Assembly (NCBI GenBank): GCA_964558485.1
Contig: CAZLED010000001.1
Span: 27,588-91,587 of the forward strand
Direction of reading: 5' to 3'
DNA: 64,000 nucleotides
Source of the DNA: UMGS1696 sp964558485
Lineage (GTDB): Bacteria; Bacillota; Clostridia; Oscillospirales; CAG-272
Shown here: piece by piece, positions 8,322 through 17,085 of the stretch
How the letters are laid out: every line of letters starts with the position of its first letter
Numbering within the stretch: position 1 is the first letter of the stretch
Notes under the pieces: generated by a model
Databases searched by the model: none
Seen by the model: only the letters and a program-made list of their open reading frames with translations
Told to the model about the DNA's origin: nothing
Made by a program: the position numbers and the translations under genes

Positions 8322-8748
8322 GATGATGGCACAAAGATCGTTTGGCTTTTTTCAGAAGCGGCGGTGGGTCCTATATAATAAAAGGTAGGCTTCTCATCTA
8401 TGCCAGGTTGGATGGTGGCGGTTTTGCTGCAATCACAAGCCCAAAAGCGAAGACGTATGGCTTTTGGATCGGTTTTCCACCGGGATCGGTGTCGTATAAG
8501 GACAGCATCCTACCCGATGTCCCGTTTTTCGTCATTCTGTCGTAATCTGCAACCGGATACGGAAAGAAATTCTATGCGCTTCCATGCTGCAAGTTTACAG
8601 ATTCATACTGGATTTGATGGCGCATAACGGGTATACTATAAGGGTATTTTTTATACACATATTTATATTTATAGAAACGCTGGAGCCGCTTGACAGAATT
8701 TTTGATTTCTCTCTGAAATATTTTTATGGCTCGGCGTGGAGGAGATCC

Positions 8749-10233
8749 ATGACAAAAAAGCATACCCTGATCGCACTACTCTTAGCGTTCCTGACCATTG
8801 CACCTACCTTTGCTTCCTGCGCAGGGGACACAAAGGAGACACAGCCTGCCAACGATACTACCGCTGACAAAACCGACACTACCGAAACCACCGATGCGGT
8901 GACTGCCGATATTCCGGTGCTGGATTTTGGTGGCGCAGACTTTACCTTTGGAGATTCTGACGAAACAGACCACAACGGTGCCGAATGGGCGACCTACGAC
9001 GTTTGGGTGGATGGTACCACCGGCGACGCACTGAACGATGCGGTCTACGAACGGAGAATGTATCTGGAAAACACCTACAAGATCAATATGAAGGAAGTCA
9101 AGGGGCATACCCAGGTGATCACGGAACAGGACGTGACCTCCGGTACCGGCGAATTGGATGCCGTCATGACCAATGTACTGGTGTCCTGCAACTTAGCGAC
9201 CAGTGGCTACACCCGGAACCTGTATGACGTACCCTATATCGATCTGACCAAATCCTATTGGGACCAAGGCTGTGTAGAAGACCTGGAGCTGCTGGGTGGC
9301 GTGTATTTTGCCAACGGTGACATCACCGTCATGGACGACGACGCCACTTGGGTACTGATGTTTGACAAGGGTCTGTACGAGGACAACGGCTTTGAGAACA
9401 TTTACGAAAAGGTCAAGAACAAGGACTGGTACATGGACGATATGCTGGAAATGATGTCCACCGCTGCCCGGGACGTGAACGGGGACGGCGCTATGCTCTG
9501 GACCGACGATATTTTCGGCTTCACCACCTCCTACAACTCCTGCCAGGGTCTGTTCTATGCCTCCGGCGAAAAGTTCGTTTACAAGGATGAAAGCGGCAAG
9601 CCTGCTCTGACCACCTCTCTGGAACGGCTGACCAATGTGGTGGAGAAGACCGGGAAGATCATGGCAGACGAGAACCTGACCATTCTGGTGAACACCATTG
9701 GTTCCTATGACGATATGCGTGCTATGTTCTCCGAGGGCAGAGCGCTGTTCTATGGGGAAGTGCTGCAGTGTGTGACCCGTCTGCGGGACAGCGATGCGGA
9801 CTTTGGTCTGATCCCGTGGCCTATGTTCGATGAAAACCAGGACGGTTACCACAGCTTTGTACACAAGAGTGCCGGTAAGGGTATCTGTGTCACCGCAGCT
9901 GCCAAGGACGTGGATATGTCCGGTGTCATCATCGAGGCTATGGCTGCCAAGTCGGTAGACACGCTGACCCCGGCCTACTACGACATTGCCATTACCCGGA
10001 AGGCTATGCGGGACGAGGAATCCGTGGAAATGCTGGATATCATCCTGAAGGATCGCCGGTATGACTTGGGTTATATCTACAACTGGGGTGAACTGTACGA
10101 GGAGATCCGTGGGCTGATCGCCTATGGCGAGACCACCGTTGCCTCCACCTGGGAAGCGTACGCCGGTGCCTGTGAAGCCGGTATCAACGAGACCATTGCT
10201 GCACTGGAAAAGATAGCAGCTACACGGCAGTAA
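8749..10233 (+). CDS. extracellular solute-binding lipoprotein (paralogue B)
   Basis: 494 residues; the ATG at 8749 follows GGAGGAG and opens a signal peptide with lipobox TFASC (C24), then a Thr/Asp-rich linker. Family marks: GTTGDALNDAVYERR, DLTKSYWDQGC, DVNGDGAMLWTDDIFGF (calcium-loop-like), FYGEVLQCVTRLRD and DFGLIPWPMFDENQ, and a C-terminal PAYYDIAITRKAMRDEES block. It stands divergent from paralogue A with a 512-base gap between them. The ligand cannot be read from sequence; the likely role is sugar or oligosaccharide capture. No transporter membrane genes adjoin it. Confidence 0.85.
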   Translation: MTKKHTLIALLLAFLTIAPTFASCAGDTKETQPANDTTADKTDTTETTDAVTADIPVLDFGGADFTFGDSDETDHNGAEWATYDVWVDGTTGDALNDAVYERRMYLENTYKINMKEVKGHTQVITEQDVTSGTGELDAVMTNVLVSCNLATSGYTRNLYDVPYIDLTKSYWDQGCVEDLELLGGVYFANGDITVMDDDATWVLMFDKGLYEDNGFENIYEKVKNKDWYMDDMLEMMSTAARDVNGDGAMLWTDDIFGFTTSYNSCQGLFYASGEKFVYKDESGKPALTTSLERLTNVVEKTGKIMADENLTILVNTIGSYDDMRAMFSEGRALFYGEVLQCVTRLRDSDADFGLIPWPMFDENQDGYHSFVHKSAGKGICVTAAAKDVDMSGVIIEAMAAKSVDTLTPAYYDIAITRKAMRDEESVEMLDIILKDRRYDLGYIYNWGELYEEIRGLIAYGETTVASTWEAYAGACEAGINETIAALEKIAATRQ

Positions 10234-10245
10234 AATGAAAAAGGA

Positions 10246-10350
10246 TCTGTTGCAAGTGAAAAAGTTTTGATCCAACTTTTTCAAAAGTTGGCAGGGGTTG
10301 AGGGGACAGAGTCCCTCATCGACCTCCGCAGAGGTCGAAATACCCAGGAC
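10246..10350. repeat. cluster of small hairpins after paralogue B
   Basis: Three short palindromes follow each other: AACTTTTTCAAAAGTT, GGGACAGAGTCCC and CGACCTCCGCAGAGGTCG. The 10234-10661 gap has no gene; besides this cluster it holds hairpin element copy 2 and the promoter of the PHP gene. Confidence 0.5.
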
Positions 10351-10447
10351 ATCCGATAAAATTCCTCTTTTTGCTTCTTTAGCAGTACTGCGTAATGCGC
10401 TCCTCGCTAAAGGAGAAAAAGAAGAGAATAACACTATGATATAAAAA

Positions 10448-10499
10448 AGAGGCTGTTGCATTTTTGGAATTTCTTCCTTCGTGCAACAGCCTCTTTTTT
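10448..10499. repeat. hairpin terminator element, copy 2
   Basis: GGCTGTTGCA (10451-10460) and TGCAACAGCC (10482-10491) with a T run, almost identical, loop included, to copy 1 at 6667-6716. Confidence 0.8.
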
Positions 10500-10532
10500 T
10501 GCTGCAAAAATGGGGAAATTCCCAAAAAACGA

Positions 10533-10561
10533 TTGCATTTGTCCCCACGATGGAGTATACT
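10533..10561 (+). promoter_or_regulatory. promoter of the PHP hydrolase gene
   Basis: TTGCAT, 17 bases, TATACT, about 100 bases before the start at 10662. Confidence 0.7.
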
Positions 10562-10661
10562 ATAGATAAATACATACAGAATGCGCAGCATTCTACCATA
10601 ACTACTCATTTGTTATTATTTAGTATTCAATTTTCACTTTTCCAAAAAAGGAGACAACACC

Positions 10662-11453
10662 ATGCGGTATATCGTTGACCATGACTTACATATCCATTCC
10701 CAGCTTTCCCTTTGCTCGAACGACCCCGGACAGACACCCCAGGCGATCCTGGACTACGGCGTCCAAAACGGACTGAAGACCCTGTGTCTCACCGACCATA
10801 TGTGGGATGCGGCTGTCCCCGGCTGCACCTTTGACTTTTATGTAAAGCAGCCCTACGAACGCATCTGCCAGGCACTGCCACTGCCCCAGCATGACGGGGT
10901 CAAGTTCCTCTTTGGCTGTGAGACCGACCAGGACAAAAACTGCACCGTGGGTGTGTCTCCGGCGCTGGTTGAAAAGCTTGACTTTATCATCATTCCCACC
11001 ACGCACCTGCATATGGGCGGCTTCACGCTCCGTGGGGACGAAGGTGTGGAGGAAAGAGCAAGCCTGTGGTGCAGTCGGCTGGACAGCGTGCTGGATATGG
11101 ATCTGCCCTTCTACAAGGTGGGTATTGCACACCTGACCTGTAGCCTTATGTACACCGGGCACTATCTGGAGGTGCTGGCTGCCATCCCGGACAGCGAATA
11201 CCATCGTCTGTTCGCCAAGGCTGCCAAGGTAGGTGCCGGGATCGAGCTGAACTTCCCGTCGCTCAGTCTGGACGAGAACAGCCGGGATCTGACCTTGAAG
11301 CCCTACCGGATCGCCAAGGAAGAAGGCTGCAAATTCTATTTTGGCTCCGACGCACACCATCCGAAAGAGCTGGCCGGTGCTATGGCAAACTTCCAAAACA
11401 TCGTGGATCTGCTGGGACTGGAGGAGACGGACAAGATCGAATTTTTAAAATAA
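10662..11453 (+). CDS. PHP-domain phosphoesterase, histidinol-phosphatase-like
   Basis: 263 residues. HDLHIHS near residue 7 and LTDHMW near 43 are the first metal motifs of the PHP fold; CETDQD, PTTHLHMG and a late FGSDAHHP supply the rest of the trinuclear site. PHP proteins hydrolyse phosphate esters such as histidinol phosphate, but no his gene is near, so the substrate is open. GGAGA precedes the ATG. A small lipoprotein gene with its own promoter follows. Confidence 0.85.
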   Translation: MRYIVDHDLHIHSQLSLCSNDPGQTPQAILDYGVQNGLKTLCLTDHMWDAAVPGCTFDFYVKQPYERICQALPLPQHDGVKFLFGCETDQDKNCTVGVSPALVEKLDFIIIPTTHLHMGGFTLRGDEGVEERASLWCSRLDSVLDMDLPFYKVGIAHLTCSLMYTGHYLEVLAAIPDSEYHRLFAKAAKVGAGIELNFPSLSLDENSRDLTLKPYRIAKEEGCKFYFGSDAHHPKELAGAMANFQNIVDLLGLEETDKIEFLK

Positions 11454-11466
11454 TGCACCATCGCCG

Positions 11467-11495
11467 TTGACGGATCGTCCAAGATGTGGTATCCT
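11467..11495 (+). promoter_or_regulatory. promoter of the small lipoprotein gene
   Basis: TTGACG, 17 bases, TATCCT preceded by TGG, starting 14 bases after the PHP stop codon. Confidence 0.65.
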
Positions 11496-11550
11496 ATAGG
11501 TGTCAGAAAGAAGTGCCGACAAGACCGTTTTGTAAAATGAGGTATATCTT

Positions 11551-11865
11551 ATGAAACGTTTCTTTTGCCTGTTTCTTTGCATCCTATTTCTTTCCTCCTG
11601 CACCAGTGTATTCGAACCCACCGGCGCAGGAGAGCATATGTACACGCAGGAAGACATTCCGAAAATGAACGAAGGCTATTTCGGCAGAGAATACTACCTC
11701 AAGGTGATCGGCTATGAACTGGATCGTCCGGTGGTCACCATGGCGCTGACCCTGACCCAACTGGAAAGCGAAGACAGCTATGACGGAAAATCTTCTGCCT
11801 ATTTCTCGCTGGAGATCACCTCCGTTGCCTACAGCGATCGATACCAAATGATGCTGGAAGACTAA
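11551..11865 (+). CDS. small lipoprotein of unknown function
   Basis: 104 residues. The signal peptide ends in LSSC (C17-region lipobox), so the mature protein should be lipid-anchored outside the membrane. The rest has alternating hydrophobic and charged stretches (YYLKVIGYELDRPVVTMAL) that look like beta strands. No family is recognised. GAGG precedes the ATG, it has its own promoter, and it ends at a shared terminator facing paralogue C. Confidence 0.7.
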   Translation: MKRFFCLFLCILFLSSCTSVFEPTGAGEHMYTQEDIPKMNEGYFGREYYLKVIGYELDRPVVTMALTLTQLESEDSYDGKSSAYFSLEITSVAYSDRYQMMLED

Positions 11866-11874
11866 GTGAACGAC

Positions 11875-11908
11875 AAAAAACGCTACGAATCTCTCGCAGC
11901 GTTTTTTT
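11875..11908. terminator. bidirectional terminator
   Basis: AAAAAACGCT and AGCGTTTTTTT pair between the convergent small lipoprotein and paralogue C genes. Confidence 0.8.
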
Positions 11909-11916
11909 GTTTTGGT

Positions 11917-13413
11917 TTACTTTTCCAGATATTCCATAAACTTGGCAATGTTGGTCTCGATGGTACCCTTGTTGGAAGCAACGGTGGATGCCACCTGGTT
12001 GTCGCCGTTGAACAGCTTGCTGTTGATGGTGCTCCGCATACTGCTGTTGTACCAGTTGAACATGATGGCAATGTCTACCGCACGGGTCTGTCGCATGATG
12101 TCCAGCATCTCCACGGAGTCCTCGTTCCGCAGGCCCTTGTGTTCTACAACCGTATTATAGTACAGGGGGATCACCTTTTCCTGGCTGTCGTGTGCCAGAA
12201 CCTCGGTGATGGTGGCAGTCTGGTCCAGACAGCTGTTGGTGGTGGGGATGGTCAGGCAGAAGACAGAGGTCACGATGTTGGTGATGTAGTTTTCCTGCTC
12301 TTCGTCTGCCTTGGGGAAGGGCACGATACCAAAGGTGTCTTCCATATCTCGCATGAGCTGGGCCGCCTTGATCTCACCGGTCATGAACAGGGATCTGCCT
12401 ACGGTGAACACGTGTACATAGCCGCCTGCATCCACGTCAAAGTCTACGTTGGAGGCCTTCAGGGTGTTGCCGGTCTTGCCGTTCATCAGCACCGCCAGCT
12501 TGTCGATTACGTTGTAGAAATGCTCGTTTTCCAGGGTGAAGGCGATGGTGCCGTCGCTCTGGGTCTGAGCGCAGCGTACACCGGCAGAGAAGTAGAATTT
12601 TTCCGGTCCGTCCTGGTGGGAGGAGATGCCCCAGAGGCAGGTGCCGTCCTTGTTCCACTTGAAGGATTCATCGGTGTTCAGGGTCGCCACCTCGGTGCAG
12701 TATTCGGTCAGCGCATCCAGCGTCCATTTGCCCTCACGAACCAGGTCATAGGGCTTATCCATGTTCCGTTCTTCCATCATGTTTTCGTTGAAGAACAGGC
12801 ACCACATGGAGTCGTATGCCATCAGGTTGATAGCGCCGGTGGCAAAGTACAGCTTATCCTGCAGCGTGGTGGCCTGGATCACGTCCTGGTCCCACCAGCT
12901 TTCCGACAGCTGCAGCTGGGGAATGTCCATCAGGTTCAATAGATACCCTTCCGTCACCAGTGAAATATCCTGGGAGATGGGCAGGAACATCACGTCATAG
13001 TCGTCGCTGCCGGACATGATGGAGGTCTTGGCCTCGTCGGTCAGCAGCGTCACGGTGTTGGCCGCATCGCATTCGATCTTCTTTTCGATGATCTTGCAGT
13101 TGAGCTTGTCCTCGATGGCACGGTTCCGGTTGTACAGGGCATCGTTCAAGGTCTCCCCGGTCAGCTCGGTGGCGTCCATGTAGATGAACATATTCCAGAG
13201 CTGGTCAAAGTTCAGCATCCGGTATTCGCCACCGGCGTAGTCCACATCGGGATACTGCCAACCGTCGGTCTCGGCTTCGGTGGTAGTTGTGTCGGCGCCT
13301 GTGGTGTCGGTGTTGGATTCGTCCGTGTTGGTGCTGGTTTCTCCGGCGCAGGAGAAGAGCATAGGGGCTGTCAGCATAGCAGATAGCAGCAGGGCAAGGA
13401 TACGTTTTTTCAT
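11917..13413 (-). CDS. extracellular solute-binding lipoprotein (paralogue C)
   Basis: 498 residues; start at 13413 chosen for the signal peptide with lipobox MLFSC (C22). An acidic, Thr-rich linker follows. Family marks: ATELTGETLNDALYNRN, SESWWDQDVIQ, GRSLFMTGEIKAAQLMRDME with DTFGIVPFPKADEEQ, and RNEDSVEMLDIMRQTRAVD. The calcium-loop-like segment is weaker than in its relatives (NTDESFKWNKDGTC). It lies between a small lipoprotein and LacZ and faces neither a permease nor an ATPase. A glycan ligand is likely but unproven. Confidence 0.85.
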   Translation of the reverse strand: MKKRILALLLSAMLTAPMLFSCAGETSTNTDESNTDTTGADTTTTEAETDGWQYPDVDYAGGEYRMLNFDQLWNMFIYMDATELTGETLNDALYNRNRAIEDKLNCKIIEKKIECDAANTVTLLTDEAKTSIMSGSDDYDVMFLPISQDISLVTEGYLLNLMDIPQLQLSESWWDQDVIQATTLQDKLYFATGAINLMAYDSMWCLFFNENMMEERNMDKPYDLVREGKWTLDALTEYCTEVATLNTDESFKWNKDGTCLWGISSHQDGPEKFYFSAGVRCAQTQSDGTIAFTLENEHFYNVIDKLAVLMNGKTGNTLKASNVDFDVDAGGYVHVFTVGRSLFMTGEIKAAQLMRDMEDTFGIVPFPKADEEQENYITNIVTSVFCLTIPTTNSCLDQTATITEVLAHDSQEKVIPLYYNTVVEHKGLRNEDSVEMLDIMRQTRAVDIAIMFNWYNSSMRSTINSKLFNGDNQVASTVASNKGTIETNIAKFMEYLEK

Positions 13414-13510
13414 GCAGATGATATACTCCTTTTGTGATGATAGATGAAACGATTTGCATTCCAAGCCAAACAAAAGCATGGATCGGGAACGTTTTATGGT
13501 GCCGTGTATC

Positions 13511-13539
13511 ATTATACTACATTCTGTTGGCAAAAGCAA
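13511..13539 (-). promoter_or_regulatory. promoter of solute-binding paralogue C
   Basis: Minus-strand TTGCTT and TATAAT, 17 bases apart. Confidence 0.65.
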
Positions 13540-13585
13540 GTAGACGACATCAACTTTGTGCAGAATGCCCAAATGGTTACCAGAA

Positions 13586-13616
13586 AAAAACGCCACGTTT
13601 TTTACGCAGCGTTTTT
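13586..13616 (-). terminator. terminator of lacZ
   Basis: On the minus strand AAAAACGC and GCGTTTTT pair just after the LacZ stop at 13627, ending in a T run. Confidence 0.7.
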
Positions 13617-13626
13617 GGTGTATATC

Positions 13627-16600
13627 TTACTTCCGCATTTCCTTGTATCCGTCCGCACCGGCGGTGAACACAGGCTTTACGTGCAGGGTATAGGTGAAGT
13701 CCTTTTCGTTGAAGTGGAATTCCTTTGCCAGAGCAGGACCGCAGGAGTTGGAGCCAATGCCGCTCTGCTTGTAGTCCAGGATCACCGTGGTCTCCTTGTT
13801 GGGCACCAGCTCATAGTGGTGACGGGTCACGGTCAGCTGCTCCGGTGTGAAGTGGGAGGCGTTGAAGTGGAACCGCTTGTCTGCCGTGAACAGGAACCCG
13901 TGACCGGCTACCGTGGTCACTCTTGCCCAGCCGCAGTCGATGTGGGAGCTGTTTTCCTGGGGGAACACATAGGGCTCGTAGTTGTCCGTAACGGTGGTGC
14001 CAAATTCACCCAGTCGGGCAGCATTGCGCTTGTCCGCATAGGATTCCATGGGACCGTAGCCGAAGTACCGCATTTGCTCGGCACCCTCCGGCATGGTCAG
14101 ACGCACGCCGAACCGGGGCCAGGACACACCCAATTCCTTCTGCCAATGGGCGTCGTAGGAAATGGTCAGACCACGGCTTTCGGTGACGGTGTAGGTCACC
14201 TTGCCACGGAGCACCGGATCAAAGGGTGCGCAGCCCAGAGAGAAGTCCGCTTCTACCACAGCGCTTTCGCCGTCGCAGGAGACCAGCTTGGTGCCGTAGC
14301 ACTTGACCTTCGCTCTGTGCAGTCCTTCGTTCTCCCATACGTGCCGCACGTTTCGGTCGTTGTCGGTGGGCGCACGCCAGATGGTGGGTTCGATGGGACG
14401 GGTGATCAGGTCCTCGCCGTTGTCGCAGATGCGCTGCACCAGACCGGACACCTTGTCGATGGCATATATCGTGTCGCCACAGGTGATGGTGATGGTGTTG
14501 CCCGCTTCGGTGGTGGCTACGGTGTACAGCGGTGCCGGAACGCAAACGGTCACGTCCAGATTCTTGCCGCAGTATTCTTCCTGCCAGATGCCCAGCTCAT
14601 AGCCGGCTGCTGCCCACGGCTTGTTTTCGTTGTACCGCAGCGAGAAGTTCACGGTGACCACGCCACGGTAGCTGTCCAGCAGATCTGCATCAAACAGGGT
14701 GTAGGTCTTCTTTTCCTGGGGTGCGATGTCCAGACCGGGGATGCGCCCGGAGCGAACGCTCTTGCCGTCCACTTCGATCCACCAGAACAGGGACAGGTCG
14801 TTCATGCAGGTGAAGAACCGCTTGTTTGCTAGCACATACTGACCTACGGTGTCGGTCTTTTCCACGTGCAGGGGCATATACAGCTGCTTCACTTCTAAGA
14901 AACCGGTGTGGGGCCGTCTGTCAGGGTATACCAGACCGTCTACGCAGAAGTTGCCGTCGTTGGGAAAGTCGCCGAAATCGCCGCCGTAGGTGAAGTGGGG
15001 ATCGGCATACTTGTTGTCTCCGATGGCTACGCTGTGGTCGGTGTATTCCCAAACGCAGCCGCCAAAGAAGGGATCGTTTGCCCAGATCACGTTCCAGTAG
15101 GCTGCCAGGTCTCCGGGGCCGTTGCCCATGGCATGGCAGTATTCACACAGGAACAGCGGCTGGGTCATCTTTTCGTCCTTGCAGTAGCTGTCGCACCAGG
15201 CCGGATCGGGATACATATGGCTCTCTACATCTGTAGTATCAGCCTTGTGTACGCCGCCGTTGTAACCGGAGTGGGCGCCTTCGTAGTGTACCAGGCGGCT
15301 GGTGTCCCGGCTCTTGATCCAGGTGGTCATCGCAGTGTGGTTTCTGCCCAGACCCGATTCGTTGCCCAGGGACCAGAATATAATAGAAGGATGGTTCTTA
15401 TCCCGTTCCACCATGCGTCTGGCTCTGTCAACGTAGGCCGCCTCCCAATCGGGATTATCCGACAGACCGTTCCAGGGGTGCATACCGTGGGTCTCGATGT
15501 CGGTCTCGTCGCACACGTAGAAGCCGTACTTGTCGCACAGGCCGGTGAAGCGAGGGTCGTTGGGATAGTGGGAGGTACGGATCATGTTCACGTTGTGCTG
15601 CTTCATGATCATCAGGTCCCGGATCATATGCTCCATGGGGGTAGCGTGGCCCAGCAGATGGTGGCTGTCGTGGCGGTTCACACCCTTTGCCTTGACCTTC
15701 TTGCCGTTGATGTAGATCACTTTATCCTTGATCTCGATCCGTCTGGCACCGGTGGGAATGGCAATGGTCTCATTGCCGCAGGTCAGCACCAGGGTGTACA
15801 GAGACGGCGTTTCATCCGACCACAGCTTGGGATCTGCAATGGTGGGAATGGTGATGACGCCGTCCCCGTTTACATTTGTCGTACCGAAGGAGATGGTGCA
15901 GCCACAGGGAGACAGGAATTCCCAGGCAACCTCTGCCACATCCGTCAGGGACAGCTCTGCGGTGAAGTCGGCCTTGTCGAAGGTGTCGTTCAGAGCGCAC
16001 TTGACGAAGATGTCCCGGATGTGGGTCTTGTCCCGGAACAGCAGATATACTTCCCGGAAGATACCGGACATACGCCACATATCCTGGTCTTCCAGATAGG
16101 TGCCGTCGGACCACTTCAGCACCAGCACCTTGATGGTGTTCACGCCTTCGTGGACAAAGCCGGTGACGTTGATCTCGCTGGTCAGGTGGCTCACCTGGGA
16201 GTAGGCGGCAAAGGTGTCGTTGATCCACACATAGAATGCGGAATCCACGCCTTCAAAGTTCAGGTAAATTTCCTTGCCGATCATGGACTTGGGTACGGTG
16301 AAGTCCCGGACGTACAGGCCGCAGGGATTTTCGTCCGGCACGTGAGGTGCATCTACCGGGATGGGATAGTTTACGTTTGTGTAGTTGGGCACATCGTAGC
16401 CTCGATCCAGCGCCATCTGCCAGTTCATGGGCACAGGCAGCTTGTCCATGTTCGTCCGGTCAAAGCTGGCGCAGGTGAAGTCACAGATGTCGTGGACGGA
16501 AGAAAAATACCGGAAGTCCCACACACCGCAAAGGGATTTGAAGTAGGGGCTTTCGTCCCGGTTGCCGCCAAGAGCCGTGTCCTTGCAGCAGTAGGGGATA

Positions 16601-16677
16601 AAATACGCACGAGGCTCCTCACAGTGTACGTGCAGGATCTGTTCGGTGGTATGATAATCGGGAATTGAGAAAGGCAT
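13627..16677 (-). CDS. lacZ: beta-galactosidase, glycoside hydrolase family 2
   Basis: 1016 residues, full LacZ length. The TIM barrel contains RTSHYPND and FWSLGNESG, where E440 is the acid/base, and LFLCEYCHAMGNGPGD, where E512 is the nucleophile. The N-terminal jelly-roll and the C-terminal Bgal_small_N-like domain (RNVRHVWENEGL, FGYGPMESY) are complete. No signal peptide, so it acts in the cytoplasm on lactose or imported beta-galactosides. The ATG at 16677 follows AAGGAGA. It has its own promoter and terminator; no lactose permease is next to it, though paralogue C lies downstream on the same strand. Confidence 0.95.
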   Translation of the reverse strand: MPFSIPDYHTTEQILHVHCEEPRAYFIPYCCKDTALGGNRDESPYFKSLCGVWDFRYFSSVHDICDFTCASFDRTNMDKLPVPMNWQMALDRGYDVPNYTNVNYPIPVDAPHVPDENPCGLYVRDFTVPKSMIGKEIYLNFEGVDSAFYVWINDTFAAYSQVSHLTSEINVTGFVHEGVNTIKVLVLKWSDGTYLEDQDMWRMSGIFREVYLLFRDKTHIRDIFVKCALNDTFDKADFTAELSLTDVAEVAWEFLSPCGCTISFGTTNVNGDGVITIPTIADPKLWSDETPSLYTLVLTCGNETIAIPTGARRIEIKDKVIYINGKKVKAKGVNRHDSHHLLGHATPMEHMIRDLMIMKQHNVNMIRTSHYPNDPRFTGLCDKYGFYVCDETDIETHGMHPWNGLSDNPDWEAAYVDRARRMVERDKNHPSIIFWSLGNESGLGRNHTAMTTWIKSRDTSRLVHYEGAHSGYNGGVHKADTTDVESHMYPDPAWCDSYCKDEKMTQPLFLCEYCHAMGNGPGDLAAYWNVIWANDPFFGGCVWEYTDHSVAIGDNKYADPHFTYGGDFGDFPNDGNFCVDGLVYPDRRPHTGFLEVKQLYMPLHVEKTDTVGQYVLANKRFFTCMNDLSLFWWIEVDGKSVRSGRIPGLDIAPQEKKTYTLFDADLLDSYRGVVTVNFSLRYNENKPWAAAGYELGIWQEEYCGKNLDVTVCVPAPLYTVATTEAGNTITITCGDTIYAIDKVSGLVQRICDNGEDLITRPIEPTIWRAPTDNDRNVRHVWENEGLHRAKVKCYGTKLVSCDGESAVVEADFSLGCAPFDPVLRGKVTYTVTESRGLTISYDAHWQKELGVSWPRFGVRLTMPEGAEQMRYFGYGPMESYADKRNAARLGEFGTTVTDNYEPYVFPQENSSHIDCGWARVTTVAGHGFLFTADKRFHFNASHFTPEQLTVTRHHYELVPNKETTVILDYKQSGIGSNSCGPALAKEFHFNEKDFTYTLHVKPVFTAGADGYKEMRK

Positions 16678-16707
16678 AATATTGTCTCCTTTTCTGGGTT
16701 TGGTATT

Positions 16708-16736
16708 ATTATGACACAATACGGCGCAGAAGTCAA
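16708..16736 (-). promoter_or_regulatory. promoter of lacZ
   Basis: Minus-strand TTGACT and CATAAT, 17 bases apart, 30 bases upstream of the LacZ start. No operator palindrome is obvious. Confidence 0.65.
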
Positions 16737-16775
16737 GGCAGATTTGGGAAAATTTATGAGAAATATGATAGAAAA

Positions 16776-16810
16776 AGTCCCTGCCTACAGAAAACCATAG
16801 ACAGGGAACT
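16776..16810 (-). terminator. terminator after the EF-G-like gene and its repeats
   Basis: AGTCCCTGCCTA (16776-16787) and TAGACAGGGAACT (16798-16810) pair with one bulge, and TTTTT follows on the minus strand. Its position places the 75-bp repeats inside the EF-G transcript's 3' region. Confidence 0.7.
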
Positions 16811-16840
16811 TTGCAATATCGTATGATGAGATGTAGCTGC

Positions 16841-17085
16841 AGAGACGCTAACGTACAGCTATACCAACTGCCAAAGGCAGTGAACCGTCGTGGGATCGCT
16901 CTACTATATAGCTACAGAGACGCCAACGTACAGCTATACCAACTGCCAAAGGCAGTGAACCGTCGTGGGATCGCTCTGCTATGCAGCTACAGAGACGCCA
17001 ACGTACAGTTATACCAACTGCCAAAGGCAGTGAACCGTCGTGGGATTGCTATACTATACAGCTGCAAAGACGCCGTGCGAGAAAA
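16841..17085. repeat. 75-bp tandem repeat array downstream of the EF-G-like gene
   Basis: Units start at 16841, 16916 and 16991, exactly 75 bases apart, with a partial fourth at 17066 that runs into the 3' end of the EF-G-like gene. Each unit contains the hairpin ACTGCC-AAA-GGCAGT. Copies differ at a few bases only. The period is a multiple of three, so it reads open on the plus strand as repeated 25-residue units (LYQLPKAVNRRGIA core), but no ribosome site or promoter supports a gene. Confidence 0.9.

Noticed and set aside
14908..16668. 586-codon open frame on the plus strand opposite lacZ
   Set aside because: It is the antisense shadow of a complete, motif-rich LacZ and has no ribosome site or recognisable protein features.
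16841..17085. CRISPR-like array
   Set aside because: Units are contiguous 75-bp copies without unique spacers, and no cas gene is near.
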